From assembly GCF_007558725.1 (NCBI RefSeq), contig NZ_VLPL01000003.1:580731-644730 (forward strand): a stretch of 64,000 bases of DNA. The letters are read 5' to 3'. The stretch's first letter is position 1. Each line of letters opens with the position of its first letter. The DNA is from Fluviicola chungangensis. Lineage in GTDB: Bacteria; Bacteroidota; Bacteroidia; Flavobacteriales_D; Crocinitomicaceae. Below, one piece after another: positions 53,001 to 61,208 of this stretch. The position numbers were made by a program, and so were the translations under genes. The notes beneath the pieces are model-generated. The model saw only the letters and a list, made by a program, of their open reading frames with translations, made no database searches and was not told the origin of the DNA.

Positions 53001-55636
53001 GGTTTTTTCAAAATCGTGCCGGCAGCATTCACCATGACCACATCAAAAGTGTGTTTTTTGCCTGAAATCAAAGAGTTGTCAGCTTCCAGGTCAGGTGTCC
53101 TAAATCCTATGTATTGCTTGTAAGGAGAATAGATTTTAGAAAAACGATCGATCGAAAAGTTTCCACCTTGTTCGAAAACGCGCATGGTGTAAATGGCGTT
53201 CAACATTCCGGAAGCCTGTGACAATGAAGAAACTTCTTGCTTGAAGGAAGCCTTTCCGTTTGCATCCAAATCGTCGTCAAATAAAGTGGTTTTGTCCGAA
53301 TGGATCTTTCGGATCGGCGAATCGAATTCGAATTTCGGGAATCCCGGAATAACTGTTTTCGTAGATTGATATTCCACATCGACCGTTGCACGCAGGTTTT
53401 TGGCCGGAGCACCGTGAAGCCAATAAGATTCCAATCGAAGCAGACTGTCTGAACTAAGCGGAACATCCAATTTGATTTTTAAGCGGTTTGGTTTTACCGT
53501 TTCGACTTTCAGGTATTTGATAAATTCGCGGGACCCAACCATGACCCGTGCGGTGTAAATTCCTGTTTTTCCATCCGAACGGGTGGAAGTCCGGAAGTCG
53601 TAATGTCCGTTTATTCCCTGTGATTTGGTGATTTTGCTTGTTTCATAACCCGAAGGATCTGTTAGCGTAAATGTCACCGGGTGATTTAACGGAAGTTTCT
53701 TCTCATAATCCCGTAAGACAAAGTTGACATAAATGGAATCTCCCGGACGCCAAACCCCACGTTCGGCATAAATGTATCCCTTCAATCCGTTTTGTACTTC
53801 TTCGCCCTCCACGTCGAATTCGGAGAGTGTGTTGGAATGCCCGTCGCTGACTTTCAGGTAACCACGCTGTTTTCCGGATTTAGCTATCAAAAGGAACGGT
53901 TTTTCCGACAGCGTTTTCGTAACCATTCCTTCGGAATTGGTTGTACCGGAAGCAATTACTTGTTTCGCATAATCGTAAAAAGTCACGGAAGCATTGGGTA
54001 TAGGCTGAGTAGTGATCATATCCGTTAAAAAAACATGAGCTTCTTTCTTCGCATCCAGTTTGTAGATCACACCGATGTTTGAGGCAAGGATGTTTCGTGA
54101 AACCGCTTTTCCGTAGTAATAATCAGAACTGCAGGGAGATTCGGAAGATCCGTAACCGCCCCAGTCTTCATAACCATCGTCCCAATCGTCCAAATGCCAG
54201 GGGCGTTCGGACCATTCTTCTTCCACCCGGGCTTCGTTTGCGGAAGTTTCTGCCGTTTCGGTATTCACTTCACAATCGCAGTAAGCGTCTTTCTGCCCAA
54301 ATTTGATAGAAACCCGGTATATGGCTCCCGGTTCCGGGCGGATCCACTTTTCCAGGTCGAGTACATGGGAAGCCCAATCGCTTTTGTCTTCTTTTTTGAC
54401 GCCCAGTTGAATATTCTTTTCAGCAATTTTCTTTCCGAAGCGGAAGATAGCATCCGAACCGTTTAATTCGTTTACTTGTAAAAAGTGATGCACGTTTTCT
54501 TCATAGATCTTGATGATGCGAACCGTTACAGATTTCAGTCCGATTGTTTCAAAAGGAAAAATCAGTCCTTTGGAATCGGGGAGGATAGAGCCGCTTCCGA
54601 CAATGCGCACTTTGGGCTTTGAAGCCGAGAATAGTAAAGTTCGTTCGGTTCCTTTCAGCATCGGGTAATTCTTGATGTTCTTAATCCCGGAATTGACTTT
54701 CAGCTTATAACTTCCTTCGATGCGGTTTGGAATGAAAATCGTGACTTCGTTGTAATAGATGGAAAAGGTTTCTCCGGAAACACCTTCCAGGTCGATTAAT
54801 CCGTTCAGGTCCTGGTTGGTCGATAAAGGTTCTGAGAATGTTAAACGAACACTTTGATCGTCCTGGTCGCTGACATTGTAAGAACTTAAGTCAAAATCGC
54901 CCAGAGCAGGCACTTTAATACTTGTAGAGCCGTTCGAAAAGGAGGAAATAGCTTCACCATCCCATGCTACTGTCACTTTTGTTTCTTTTTCCGAACGTTT
55001 GATGCTGTCGACAATATAATAGTACTCGTTTTCACCGTAAGCTTCTTCAAAATGCACTTGTTGCTTTTGGTTACCCAGGTTTATGGTGATAAGATCTTTC
55101 AGTTTGGTCGTATCGAAATGATCAGTCATGGAAACCGTTCCACGCAGGGAATACCATTCGAGGTTGTATGAGTCGTATTCGATCAAACTTGGATCGCTCA
55201 CATCCATCTTTTGGGGTTTGGTGGCAAATTGGAAATTGAATTCCTCGTAACCATTATCCACATCCATGATTTCGTCCAGGTCTAAACTTACGGTATAGAT
55301 TTGATTGGAACTCAGCGCTTTTTTAGGAACGATCTGAATGGTGCGGTAATCAACCCATTGAATATCGGCATCGATTTCCGGGCTGATCTCCACGATTTCT
55401 TTCAGGATCTTTTCATCCATGCGTGATTTCATTCCCAGTTTGATTAGTTTGCTGGAATCCAGTTGGTTTTTGAGTTCAATCTCGATATTATCTGAATTGG
55501 AGATAATTCCCGAGGTGTAACCGGAAACCCATTTCCGGAATTTGGGATCAACGGAAATGATCTTATTGCCTGAACATGCAAAGATGGTTGCCATCAGGCT
55601 TGTTGCAATAGATAGAAGAAAGATGAAGCGTGACAT
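50090..55636 (-). CDS. Bacterial alpha-2-macroglobulin lipoprotein
   Basis: 1848 residues. A signal peptide ends in a lipobox-like ATIFAC, so Cys21 is probably lipidated. Macroglobulin domains fill the first ~1150 residues, including an MG2-type region with KGYIYAERGVWRPGDSIYVN. The A2M domain follows, with the thioester motif CIEQ at residues 1394-1397 (YPHGCIEQTTSAVFPQ) and helical thioester-domain repeats. Such proteins trap proteases by a bait and thioester mechanism and are thought to protect the periplasm. pbpC often accompanies them, and a pbpC gene lies at 41906. The terminator at 50051 ends the transcript. The target proteases are unknown. Confidence 0.93.
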   Translation of the reverse strand: MSRFIFLLSIATSLMATIFACSGNKIISVDPKFRKWVSGYTSGIISNSDNIEIELKNQLDSSKLIKLGMKSRMDEKILKEIVEISPEIDADIQWVDYRTIQIVPKKALSSNQIYTVSLDLDEIMDVDNGYEEFNFQFATKPQKMDVSDPSLIEYDSYNLEWYSLRGTVSMTDHFDTTKLKDLITINLGNQKQQVHFEEAYGENEYYYIVDSIKRSEKETKVTVAWDGEAISSFSNGSTSIKVPALGDFDLSSYNVSDQDDQSVRLTFSEPLSTNQDLNGLIDLEGVSGETFSIYYNEVTIFIPNRIEGSYKLKVNSGIKNIKNYPMLKGTERTLLFSASKPKVRIVGSGSILPDSKGLIFPFETIGLKSVTVRIIKIYEENVHHFLQVNELNGSDAIFRFGKKIAEKNIQLGVKKEDKSDWASHVLDLEKWIRPEPGAIYRVSIKFGQKDAYCDCEVNTETAETSANEARVEEEWSERPWHLDDWDDGYEDWGGYGSSESPCSSDYYYGKAVSRNILASNIGVIYKLDAKKEAHVFLTDMITTQPIPNASVTFYDYAKQVIASGTTNSEGMVTKTLSEKPFLLIAKSGKQRGYLKVSDGHSNTLSEFDVEGEEVQNGLKGYIYAERGVWRPGDSIYVNFVLRDYEKKLPLNHPVTFTLTDPSGYETSKITKSQGINGHYDFRTSTRSDGKTGIYTARVMVGSREFIKYLKVETVKPNRLKIKLDVPLSSDSLLRLESYWLHGAPAKNLRATVDVEYQSTKTVIPGFPKFEFDSPIRKIHSDKTTLFDDDLDANGKASFKQEVSSLSQASGMLNAIYTMRVFEQGGNFSIDRFSKIYSPYKQYIGFRTPDLEADNSLISGKKHTFDVVMVNAAGTILKKPSKIRVKIYRMEWRWWYESGDDDLGNFMARNGNMLVYDSLLNASSGKTAFQFGLNATDYGRFLVTVTDEEGFHQAGKIISIDVPYWSRGNQKNNEYASMLNFSTDKKSYVKGEIVKLSIPSPASGKALISVETRTKIVKKFWVNTIKGETTCSFETTEDMAPNAYVHVSLIQPHSATTNDLPIRMYGIVPIIVDDPATHLHPEIAAAKEWRPESTAKVTVSEKNGKGMTYTLAIVDDGLLDLTRFQTPNPWNTFYAKEALGIKTWDMYDYVIGAYSGKLNRLLSIGGDGSADDGAGPKANRFKPMVHFLGPFVLPAGSSKTHQVELPTYIGSVRVMVVAHSATAFGNAEETVTIKKPLMVLGTLPRVIGPSETIQLPVDVFAMKDNIKNVDVQVSCNDLLAVNGAKNQGIKFTAEGDQIVNFELKVANKLGIAKIKIFAKSGAETATQEFEVDVRSPNPQVLESETKVIEPGSTASFTMEQDGITGSHSYSLETSQFSSINLSGRMDELINYPHGCIEQTTSAVFPQLFAMDVMQFSEKEKKEMSANIKAALIRYQSFQQYEGGFAYWPGNREASDWGSNYAGHFMIEAEQHGFTLPANLKSRWMEYQKNEANNWTADSYQGYYNHAEESHQLIQAYRLYTLALAGKPELGAMNRLKENSKLGVTAKWRLAAAYYLAGQKDLAKQMTRNLPFTPVSYREYSYSYCSTLRDKAMNLEAGLMIDSKSTDQLEKEITDVLKSNQWLSTQEAGYCILALTSGKLKNNGNLQFEVNSEKVTSSKCMITKNYTEADGTKLKRLTVRNTSSKKIYVTFCTKKVPQIGKEKKIRSNLDMTISYTNLSGVSIDPSKITQGTDFIMEVKLKNPTKDQFYREMALNQIMPSGWEIHNARLYDEESTPNIDYQDYRDDRVYSYFKLAPNETKIFKIQLNASYLGRFYLPAVFSEAMYDHSVNAQEKGRWVEVTKIVKQPKSS

Positions 55637-55800
55637 AACTTGTTGTATTTGTTATGTCAAAGATGAATGCTTATAAAGTAGGAAGGAATGTCGTTTTAGG
55701 AGGCGAAAGCACCTTTTGATTATTCGTGGTTGAAAGGCAATTATTTGTGTTGGACGTAATATTGCGGAATTACATCGTGGACGAATAATCGTTAGAACAA

Positions 55801-55828
55801 GTAAGGGCGGAAAATTTTCCGCCCTTAC
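55801..55828. terminator. Palindromic terminator, same core as 17223
   Basis: Perfect 28-base palindrome with arms GTAAGGGCGGAAAA and TTTTCCGCCCTTAC, ending 11 bases from the minus-strand gene at 55840. The GGGCGGAAAA core also occurs, with one extra C, in the hairpin at 17223-17254. Confidence 0.8.
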
Positions 55829-55839
55829 TGTTTATTAAT

Positions 55840-57759
55840 TTAAGGTTTATAATCCAGTAAATCATCCATCGTTGCTATAGAAACAGGATGGTAATTATTT
55901 CTGTATTTTTTATAAATCTCCAATCCCCACTGTTTGCTTTGTGGATTGTCATTCAATGCGGTGTAAATCGGCAATAAGAACTTTCGGCGTCCCACTTTTG
56001 AAATAAACTTCTCAATATCCGGACGAATTTCGGTGTAATTGGAATTAATTGCAAGGACGTACCATTCGGTTGCTACTTCGGCATTTCCCCAATTATTGAA
56101 ATGCAATTTTTCATCAACAATTGCCAGGCGTTCCGGATCCATTTTCTTAGGTAATGCCCGGATAAATGCTTGCCATTCCTGTGGAACGTACTGATCACGG
56201 CTTAAAGCAGGAAGTTGTTTTTTACCTTTCTTCTTCGCCGGTTTTTTAAAGATATCTTTCCCGTTTGCAAATTCACGTGCCAATGCCTGTATTTTCTCAA
56301 AGCGCGGAGAACTTACTGCATAGCAGTTTTTCGGTAATCCTGGTTTGTATAACCATTCATCTACATTGAATTTAATGTCTGTTTTGTTGATCAGGTTTTT
56401 TTCAAGATATGTTTTGAATTGTTCGGTGGTCAAAGTTTGGAACGCATGATCCTTGAAATACCTCTTCAGGAACGCATCAAAACGTTGTCTGCCGAAATCG
56501 CGTTCCAGTGTTTTCAATAGAAAAGCACCTTTTACATAAGCTACCGAAGTCATTCCGTCATCCGGATTTCGTTTCGAAAGTTTCAATTTCAAATGGGTGT
56601 CTTCCTGATCCAGTTGGGCCATTTCTGTCTGGAGTTCCTGGAATTCGATCAGGGAAAGCATGTCTGCTACTTCTTTTCCATACAATTCTTCCATGATTCG
56701 GTTCTCGAAATAAACTGTGAATCCTTCATTCAACCAGAAATCATTCCAACTGGCATTGGTAACCAGGTTCCCGGACCAGGAGTGTGCCAATTCATGTGCG
56801 ATTACTGAAACAGCACTTCTGTCGCCTGCAATTAATGTAGGATTGGCAAACGTCAGGCGTGGATTTTCCATTCCCCCGAAAGGAAAAGAATAAGGCAGTA
56901 CGATCACATCGTATTGTTCCCACTGGTAAGGTCCGTAAAGATTCTCAGCTGCCCGGATCATTTTTGGAAGATCTTCAAATTCCCAAACTGCTTTATCGAT
57001 CATTTCGGGTTCGGTATAAACACCACAGTTTTTCCCAAGCGATTTGTATTCCAGGTTCCCAACCGCCAATGCAATCAAATAAACAGGAATCGGTTGTTTC
57101 ATTTCGAAATGATATTTCCCCTCCGGGTTTTTAACCTGTGGATTGGAGGCACTCATCAAGGCCAGTAATTCCACCGGAACAGTTACATCTGCGCTATAAG
57201 TAATTCTGTTTGCAGGAGTTCCTTGTACGGGAATCCAGGTACGTGTCAGGATTGCTTGTCCTTGTGTATATAAATAAGGATGTTTTTTTCCTTCCGTCAA
57301 TTCCGGTTCCATCCAGTCCAGCGCACCGGCATTCTCAGTGGTTTTGTAATAAATATTGATGTATTCGGTATTCTTGTCGATTTTGATGCTTAATGGCTGA
57401 CCGATAAATTCCTGCATCGTTCCGATAATGAAATCCGTTTCTTTTTCCTGTCCCTTTTTTCCCAAAGTCACTTTTTGGATTTCAGGGCCATTGATGTCGA
57501 AGATGGCTGTATCTGTATCCTTTAGTCGTTCCATTTGATGACGGGCAATTCCGTAAATGGTCTTTTTTTCAAAATCCACATCCAATTCCAAGTCCAAATG
57601 CTTGGTTCGGATTTCATCGGTATTGGAATAAGAATGTGCATCGTGACCGGCAACCACTCCATTAATCGATTGATCCTTGTTTAAAGGTTTCGTATCGTTT
57701 TCACAACTGGATATAAAGAGAATTAGTGCAGCGATGCTGAACAGGTATTTTAATTTCAT
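55840..57759 (-). CDS. M1-family aminopeptidase, lipoprotein
   Basis: 639 residues from the ATG at 57759. A longer frame to 57825 overlaps tcdA and lacks a signal peptide at its start. The leader LKYLFSIAALILFISSC is a lipoprotein signal. The exopeptidase motif GGMENPRLTFAN and the zinc motif HELAH (His322 to His326), followed by WLNEGFTVYFE, place it in peptidase family M1. The C-terminal helical region resembles leukotriene A4 hydrolase. It probably trims N-terminal residues from peptides in the envelope. It follows tcdA by 49 bases and may share that transcript. Two peptide transporters lie nearby. Confidence 0.94.
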   Translation of the reverse strand: MKLKYLFSIAALILFISSCENDTKPLNKDQSINGVVAGHDAHSYSNTDEIRTKHLDLELDVDFEKKTIYGIARHQMERLKDTDTAIFDINGPEIQKVTLGKKGQEKETDFIIGTMQEFIGQPLSIKIDKNTEYINIYYKTTENAGALDWMEPELTEGKKHPYLYTQGQAILTRTWIPVQGTPANRITYSADVTVPVELLALMSASNPQVKNPEGKYHFEMKQPIPVYLIALAVGNLEYKSLGKNCGVYTEPEMIDKAVWEFEDLPKMIRAAENLYGPYQWEQYDVIVLPYSFPFGGMENPRLTFANPTLIAGDRSAVSVIAHELAHSWSGNLVTNASWNDFWLNEGFTVYFENRIMEELYGKEVADMLSLIEFQELQTEMAQLDQEDTHLKLKLSKRNPDDGMTSVAYVKGAFLLKTLERDFGRQRFDAFLKRYFKDHAFQTLTTEQFKTYLEKNLINKTDIKFNVDEWLYKPGLPKNCYAVSSPRFEKIQALAREFANGKDIFKKPAKKKGKKQLPALSRDQYVPQEWQAFIRALPKKMDPERLAIVDEKLHFNNWGNAEVATEWYVLAINSNYTEIRPDIEKFISKVGRRKFLLPIYTALNDNPQSKQWGLEIYKKYRNNYHPVSIATMDDLLDYKP

Positions 57760-57808
57760 TTTTTCAGTTTGAGGTACGCGAATATACTTTTTTCTTTGAA
57801 CTTTTACC

Positions 57809-58546
57809 TTAGTTTGATTTTTCATCTTTCTTGGTCAGATAGCGAATTACTTCCGCAGCTCCCATTAATCCAAACAGTGCCGGCATGTAACTGACCGTTC
57901 CATAAAAGGAACGTTTAAAATTGGAACCATCGGTCATTTTCAACGAATCTTTTTGCTGCAATTCGGAAGAATAAACACACTTGATCTTTTCAAAAGCAAC
58001 TCCTTTTTTCTTGAGCCTTTTTTTGATGTGAGCTCCCAATTTACAATTGTGACTGTTCGGAAGTTTGGTGACATGTACACGGGTAGGGTCCGTTTTCCCT
58101 CCTGCCCCCAGATGTGTAATGACTTTGATCTTTTTGCTTTTACAGGCAATGATCCATTCCAGTTTCGGAGTAACGCTGTCAATGCAATCCATGACATAAT
58201 CGGGCGTATATTGGTCTAATAGTTCCCAAACACGTTCCGGGGTTACAAACTCTTCCACAATGTTCAGGGTGATATCCGGATTGATATCTTTGATACGTTC
58301 GCCCAGGACAACCGCCTTGTTTTTCCCGATAGTGGAATCCAAAGCAGTCAATTGTCGATTTTTATTCGTTATATCGAAAGCATCCCCATCAATGATGGTC
58401 ATCGTTCCAACTCCTGCACGGGCAATGAATTCACCTGCAAAAGATCCGATTCCTCCGAGTCCAACAATGAGTACATGAGCAGATTTTAAGCGGTCCATTT
58501 CTTTTGGACCGAGAATCAGCTCCGTACGTTCCAACCACTTACTCAT
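57809..58546 (-). CDS. tcdA: tRNA threonylcarbamoyladenosine dehydratase
   Basis: 245 residues from the ATG at 58546 (MSKWLERTELILG). A start seven codons upstream is less likely. It is an E1-like ThiF-family enzyme that cyclises t6A37 of tRNA to ct6A using ATP. The nucleotide-binding VLIVGLGGIGSFAGEFIARAG, the motif GDAFDITNKNRQ, DCIDSVTPK and GAGGKTDPTR match TcdA (YgdL/CsdL). Its ATG lies inside the end of the tatD-like gene (ATGAGTAA, 8-base overlap), so the two are translationally coupled. The M1 peptidase gene follows. Confidence 0.93.
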   Translation of the reverse strand: MSKWLERTELILGPKEMDRLKSAHVLIVGLGGIGSFAGEFIARAGVGTMTIIDGDAFDITNKNRQLTALDSTIGKNKAVVLGERIKDINPDITLNIVEEFVTPERVWELLDQYTPDYVMDCIDSVTPKLEWIIACKSKKIKVITHLGAGGKTDPTRVHVTKLPNSHNCKLGAHIKKRLKKKGVAFEKIKCVYSSELQQKDSLKMTDGSNFKRSFYGTVSYMPALFGLMGAAEVIRYLTKKDEKSN

Positions 58547-59189
58547 AGTTAAAAATTCGTTTTGCATTTTGATCCAGCTGATCGATTAGGGAGTGCAAAG
58601 ATAGCTTTTTTATCTCAGCGACCGTTCGATACGTATCAATCAGTTCTCCCCGCCCGGTATCGGTCTCAAGGAATAAGCGATCTACAGGTATTTGGCTGAC
58701 GCAAGATCGAAGCGCTTGATTGGATAAAACCGTTTCACCGATACTAATCATGCTTTTGGAATATCGTAATACCAGATCTGTAATAGAAGATTTATTAAAT
58801 CCATGATAAATAAGAACGTTTTCCGGAGCATATTTTTCATGCAGAAAACGGCATCTGTCCCAGGAGTTGACACAGTGCAGGATGATGGGTTTGTTCAATC
58901 TTGCGGCAAGTTTTAGCTGAAAAATATACAATTCTTCCTGGCGTTGAAAATGATCGAATCTGCTGTCCAAACCAATTTCACCGATTGCCAGGAAACCGCT
59001 CGTTTCGTTCAATTTTAAAGAAGTTTCTTCTATTCTTGATAAATCAAATTCAATTTCTTGCGGGTGGACCCCAAACGAAAAAAAAGCTGGTAATTTCTTC
59101 GGATATAACTCTGTAAGCTGTACAATTGCACGGTTTTTTGAATCAAAGTGATGCGAGTGCAAATCGAAAAGGTTCTCTAAATCAGACAT
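58539..59189 (-). CDS. TatD-family metal-dependent hydrolase
   Basis: 216 residues, shorter than typical TatD (~260). The amidohydrolase-type metal ligands are visible: LHSHHF near the N-terminus, GEIGLDSRF, IILHCVNSW, IYHGFN and LFLETDTGRGE. Family members are DNases or hydrolases of uncertain substrate. Bacteroidota often carry a short TatD-like protein beside tcdA, as here. Its stop codon overlaps the tcdA start. It is divergent from the first POT transporter. Confidence 0.88.
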   Translation of the reverse strand: MSDLENLFDLHSHHFDSKNRAIVQLTELYPKKLPAFFSFGVHPQEIEFDLSRIEETSLKLNETSGFLAIGEIGLDSRFDHFQRQEELYIFQLKLAARLNKPIILHCVNSWDRCRFLHEKYAPENVLIYHGFNKSSITDLVLRYSKSMISIGETVLSNQALRSCVSQIPVDRLFLETDTGRGELIDTYRTVAEIKKLSLHSLIDQLDQNAKRIFNYE

Positions 59190-59282
59190 TAAGCATGAAT
59201 CAATGCGTTAAATTTAAGACAATCTGAATCAATCAACCATTTTTTACCTATTTTCACCGACGCTAAAAAATTAAATCGAAAT

Positions 59283-61142
59283 ATGGAAAATTCGACTCCG
59301 AAAGGACATCCAAAAGGATTATATCTATTGTTTACCACTGAAATGTGGGAGCGTTTCTCCTATTATGGGATGCGTGCAATTTTCACACTGTTCCTGATCA
59401 AGGCATTGATGTTTGACAAGGAAACGGCATCTGGTATTTATGGTTCTTACACGAGTTTGGTTTATTTGACACCGATTATCGGAGGATATTTTGCAGATAA
59501 TATCTGGGGTAACAGAAAATCTATTTTTGTCGGGGGAATTATGATGGCAATCGGACAATTATTCATGTTCCTGTCCGCTTCATTTTATGCCAATCAACAC
59601 TTGGCATTGATATTAATGATTATCGGGTTGACTTGTTTGATCTTCGGAAATGGATTCTTCAAACCGAATATCTCTACGTTGGTAGGTCAATTGTATACGG
59701 AAACAGATAAGCGTAAAGATGCTGCGTACACGATTTTCTATATGGGAATCAACCTGGGAGCATTTATTGCACCGTTATTATGTGGATTCCTTGGAGAAAG
59801 ATACGATGCTGCCGGAGAAGCAATTCCCGGAGCATTCAAATGGGGATTCTTGTGTGCTTGTATCGGAATGATTATTTCAGTTGTAACATTTGAGTTGAGA
59901 AAAAATAAAGTGTTGGTTACTCCTGAAGGAGAGCCGATTGGAACAGTGCCGAATGTACACAGACTTTCTGCTGATCAGATGGGAGAAACCCAAATAGGCA
60001 AGAAATCAAAAAACAACATTTATGTGGGAGTTCTTGTGGGAATGATCGTTTTAGTATTGTTACGATTCTTTGTTTTCATGGCGGAAGATGAAACGACAAT
60101 TGATACCGTGAACAACTACATCTCAGCAGCTATTTTTGCGATTTCGATCAGTATCCCTTTGATCATTATTACGGATAAGTCATTGAACAAAGTTGAGAAG
60201 CAGCGTATTTGGGTAATTTACATCGTTGCATTCTTCGTGATTTTCTTCTGGGCTGCATTTGAACAAGCGGGTGCATCTTTAACATTCTTTGCTGCAGAGC
60301 AAACAAACAGAGATATTCTCGGGTTCTCCATGCCGGCGAGTTGGTTCAACTCATTCAATGCAGTATTCATTGTTATCCTTGCGCCGCTTATCTCTATCCT
60401 GTGGACAAAATTGGCAAAGAAAAACATGGAACCGGCATCGCCGTACAAACAGGCATTCGGTTTGTTATTCCTTGCTTTGGGATATGTGTTTATTGCAATT
60501 GGAGTTGATGGAGTGGAACCTGGAGTGAAAGTAAGTATCATCTGGTTGACAGGTTTATATTTCATTCATACGATCGGTGAATTGTTTTTGTCACCAATCG
60601 GACTTTCAATGGTGAACAAACTGGCTCCGGTAAGATTTGCATCTTTATTGATGGGAGTTTGGTTCCTGAGTACTGCAGCGGCAAATAATTTTGCTGGATT
60701 CTTGAGCTCGTTCTATCCGGATCCTGTTTTATCCGGTAAAGAAGTTCGTGCCCTGGAAAAAGAATTTACAACCAGTACCCATAAAGTATACTTGTTGGCT
60801 GATGAAGTGAAAACTGCAACGCCTGCTGATACCGTTAAAGTGATCGATGAAAAAGGGAAACCGGTAGAAGTGAAATTCTCTGATATTAAATTTGATCGCC
60901 TTTTTCCTGAGGTTAAGGACAAAAACAATCAGAAAACAATCAATGCAAATGCGAAACTCATTCAGGAGAAGAAAATCGAATTTGCAAAAAAAGCGGTGAA
61001 TAAAGAAAAGTCATTTATCGGGATTAAGATTACGGATTTGAAATCATTCTTCTGGTTATTTGTTTATCTGGCTGGCGGATCGGCAATTGTTCTGTTTATA
61101 TTGAGCAAGTTCTTGGTGAGAATGATGAACGGTGTAAAATAG
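59283..61142 (+). CDS. POT/PTR2-family peptide transporter 1
   Basis: 619 residues, longer than typical (~500). Proton-coupled oligopeptide transporters import di- and tripeptides. The ExxER motif EMWERFSYYGMRAIFTLFL is in helix 1, and the PTR signatures FGNGFFKPNISTLVGQLY and FYMGINLGAFIAPL follow. Near the C-terminus there is an insert of about 110 residues (after FLSSFYPDP, up to FFWLFVYLAGGSA) that is hydrophilic and Lys-rich. The sister gene lacks it at this place. A hairpin lies before the second transporter gene. Confidence 0.93.
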   Translation: MENSTPKGHPKGLYLLFTTEMWERFSYYGMRAIFTLFLIKALMFDKETASGIYGSYTSLVYLTPIIGGYFADNIWGNRKSIFVGGIMMAIGQLFMFLSASFYANQHLALILMIIGLTCLIFGNGFFKPNISTLVGQLYTETDKRKDAAYTIFYMGINLGAFIAPLLCGFLGERYDAAGEAIPGAFKWGFLCACIGMIISVVTFELRKNKVLVTPEGEPIGTVPNVHRLSADQMGETQIGKKSKNNIYVGVLVGMIVLVLLRFFVFMAEDETTIDTVNNYISAAIFAISISIPLIIITDKSLNKVEKQRIWVIYIVAFFVIFFWAAFEQAGASLTFFAAEQTNRDILGFSMPASWFNSFNAVFIVILAPLISILWTKLAKKNMEPASPYKQAFGLLFLALGYVFIAIGVDGVEPGVKVSIIWLTGLYFIHTIGELFLSPIGLSMVNKLAPVRFASLLMGVWFLSTAAANNFAGFLSSFYPDPVLSGKEVRALEKEFTTSTHKVYLLADEVKTATPADTVKVIDEKGKPVEVKFSDIKFDRLFPEVKDKNNQKTINANAKLIQEKKIEFAKKAVNKEKSFIGIKITDLKSFFWLFVYLAGGSAIVLFILSKFLVRMMNGVK

Positions 61143-61165
61143 TACTCTCAAACAATATACATTTA

Positions 61166-61195
61166 AAGTCCTCCGCTACGACGGGGGACTTTTTT
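61166..61195 (+). terminator. Terminator between the two POT genes
   Basis: AAGTCCTCCG (61166-61175) pairs with CGGGGGACTT (61182-61191) with one G-T pair, followed by T residues. Partial read-through to the next gene is possible because no clear promoter is seen after it. Confidence 0.7.
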
Positions 61196-61208
61196 AGTTA
61201 AAAGAATC

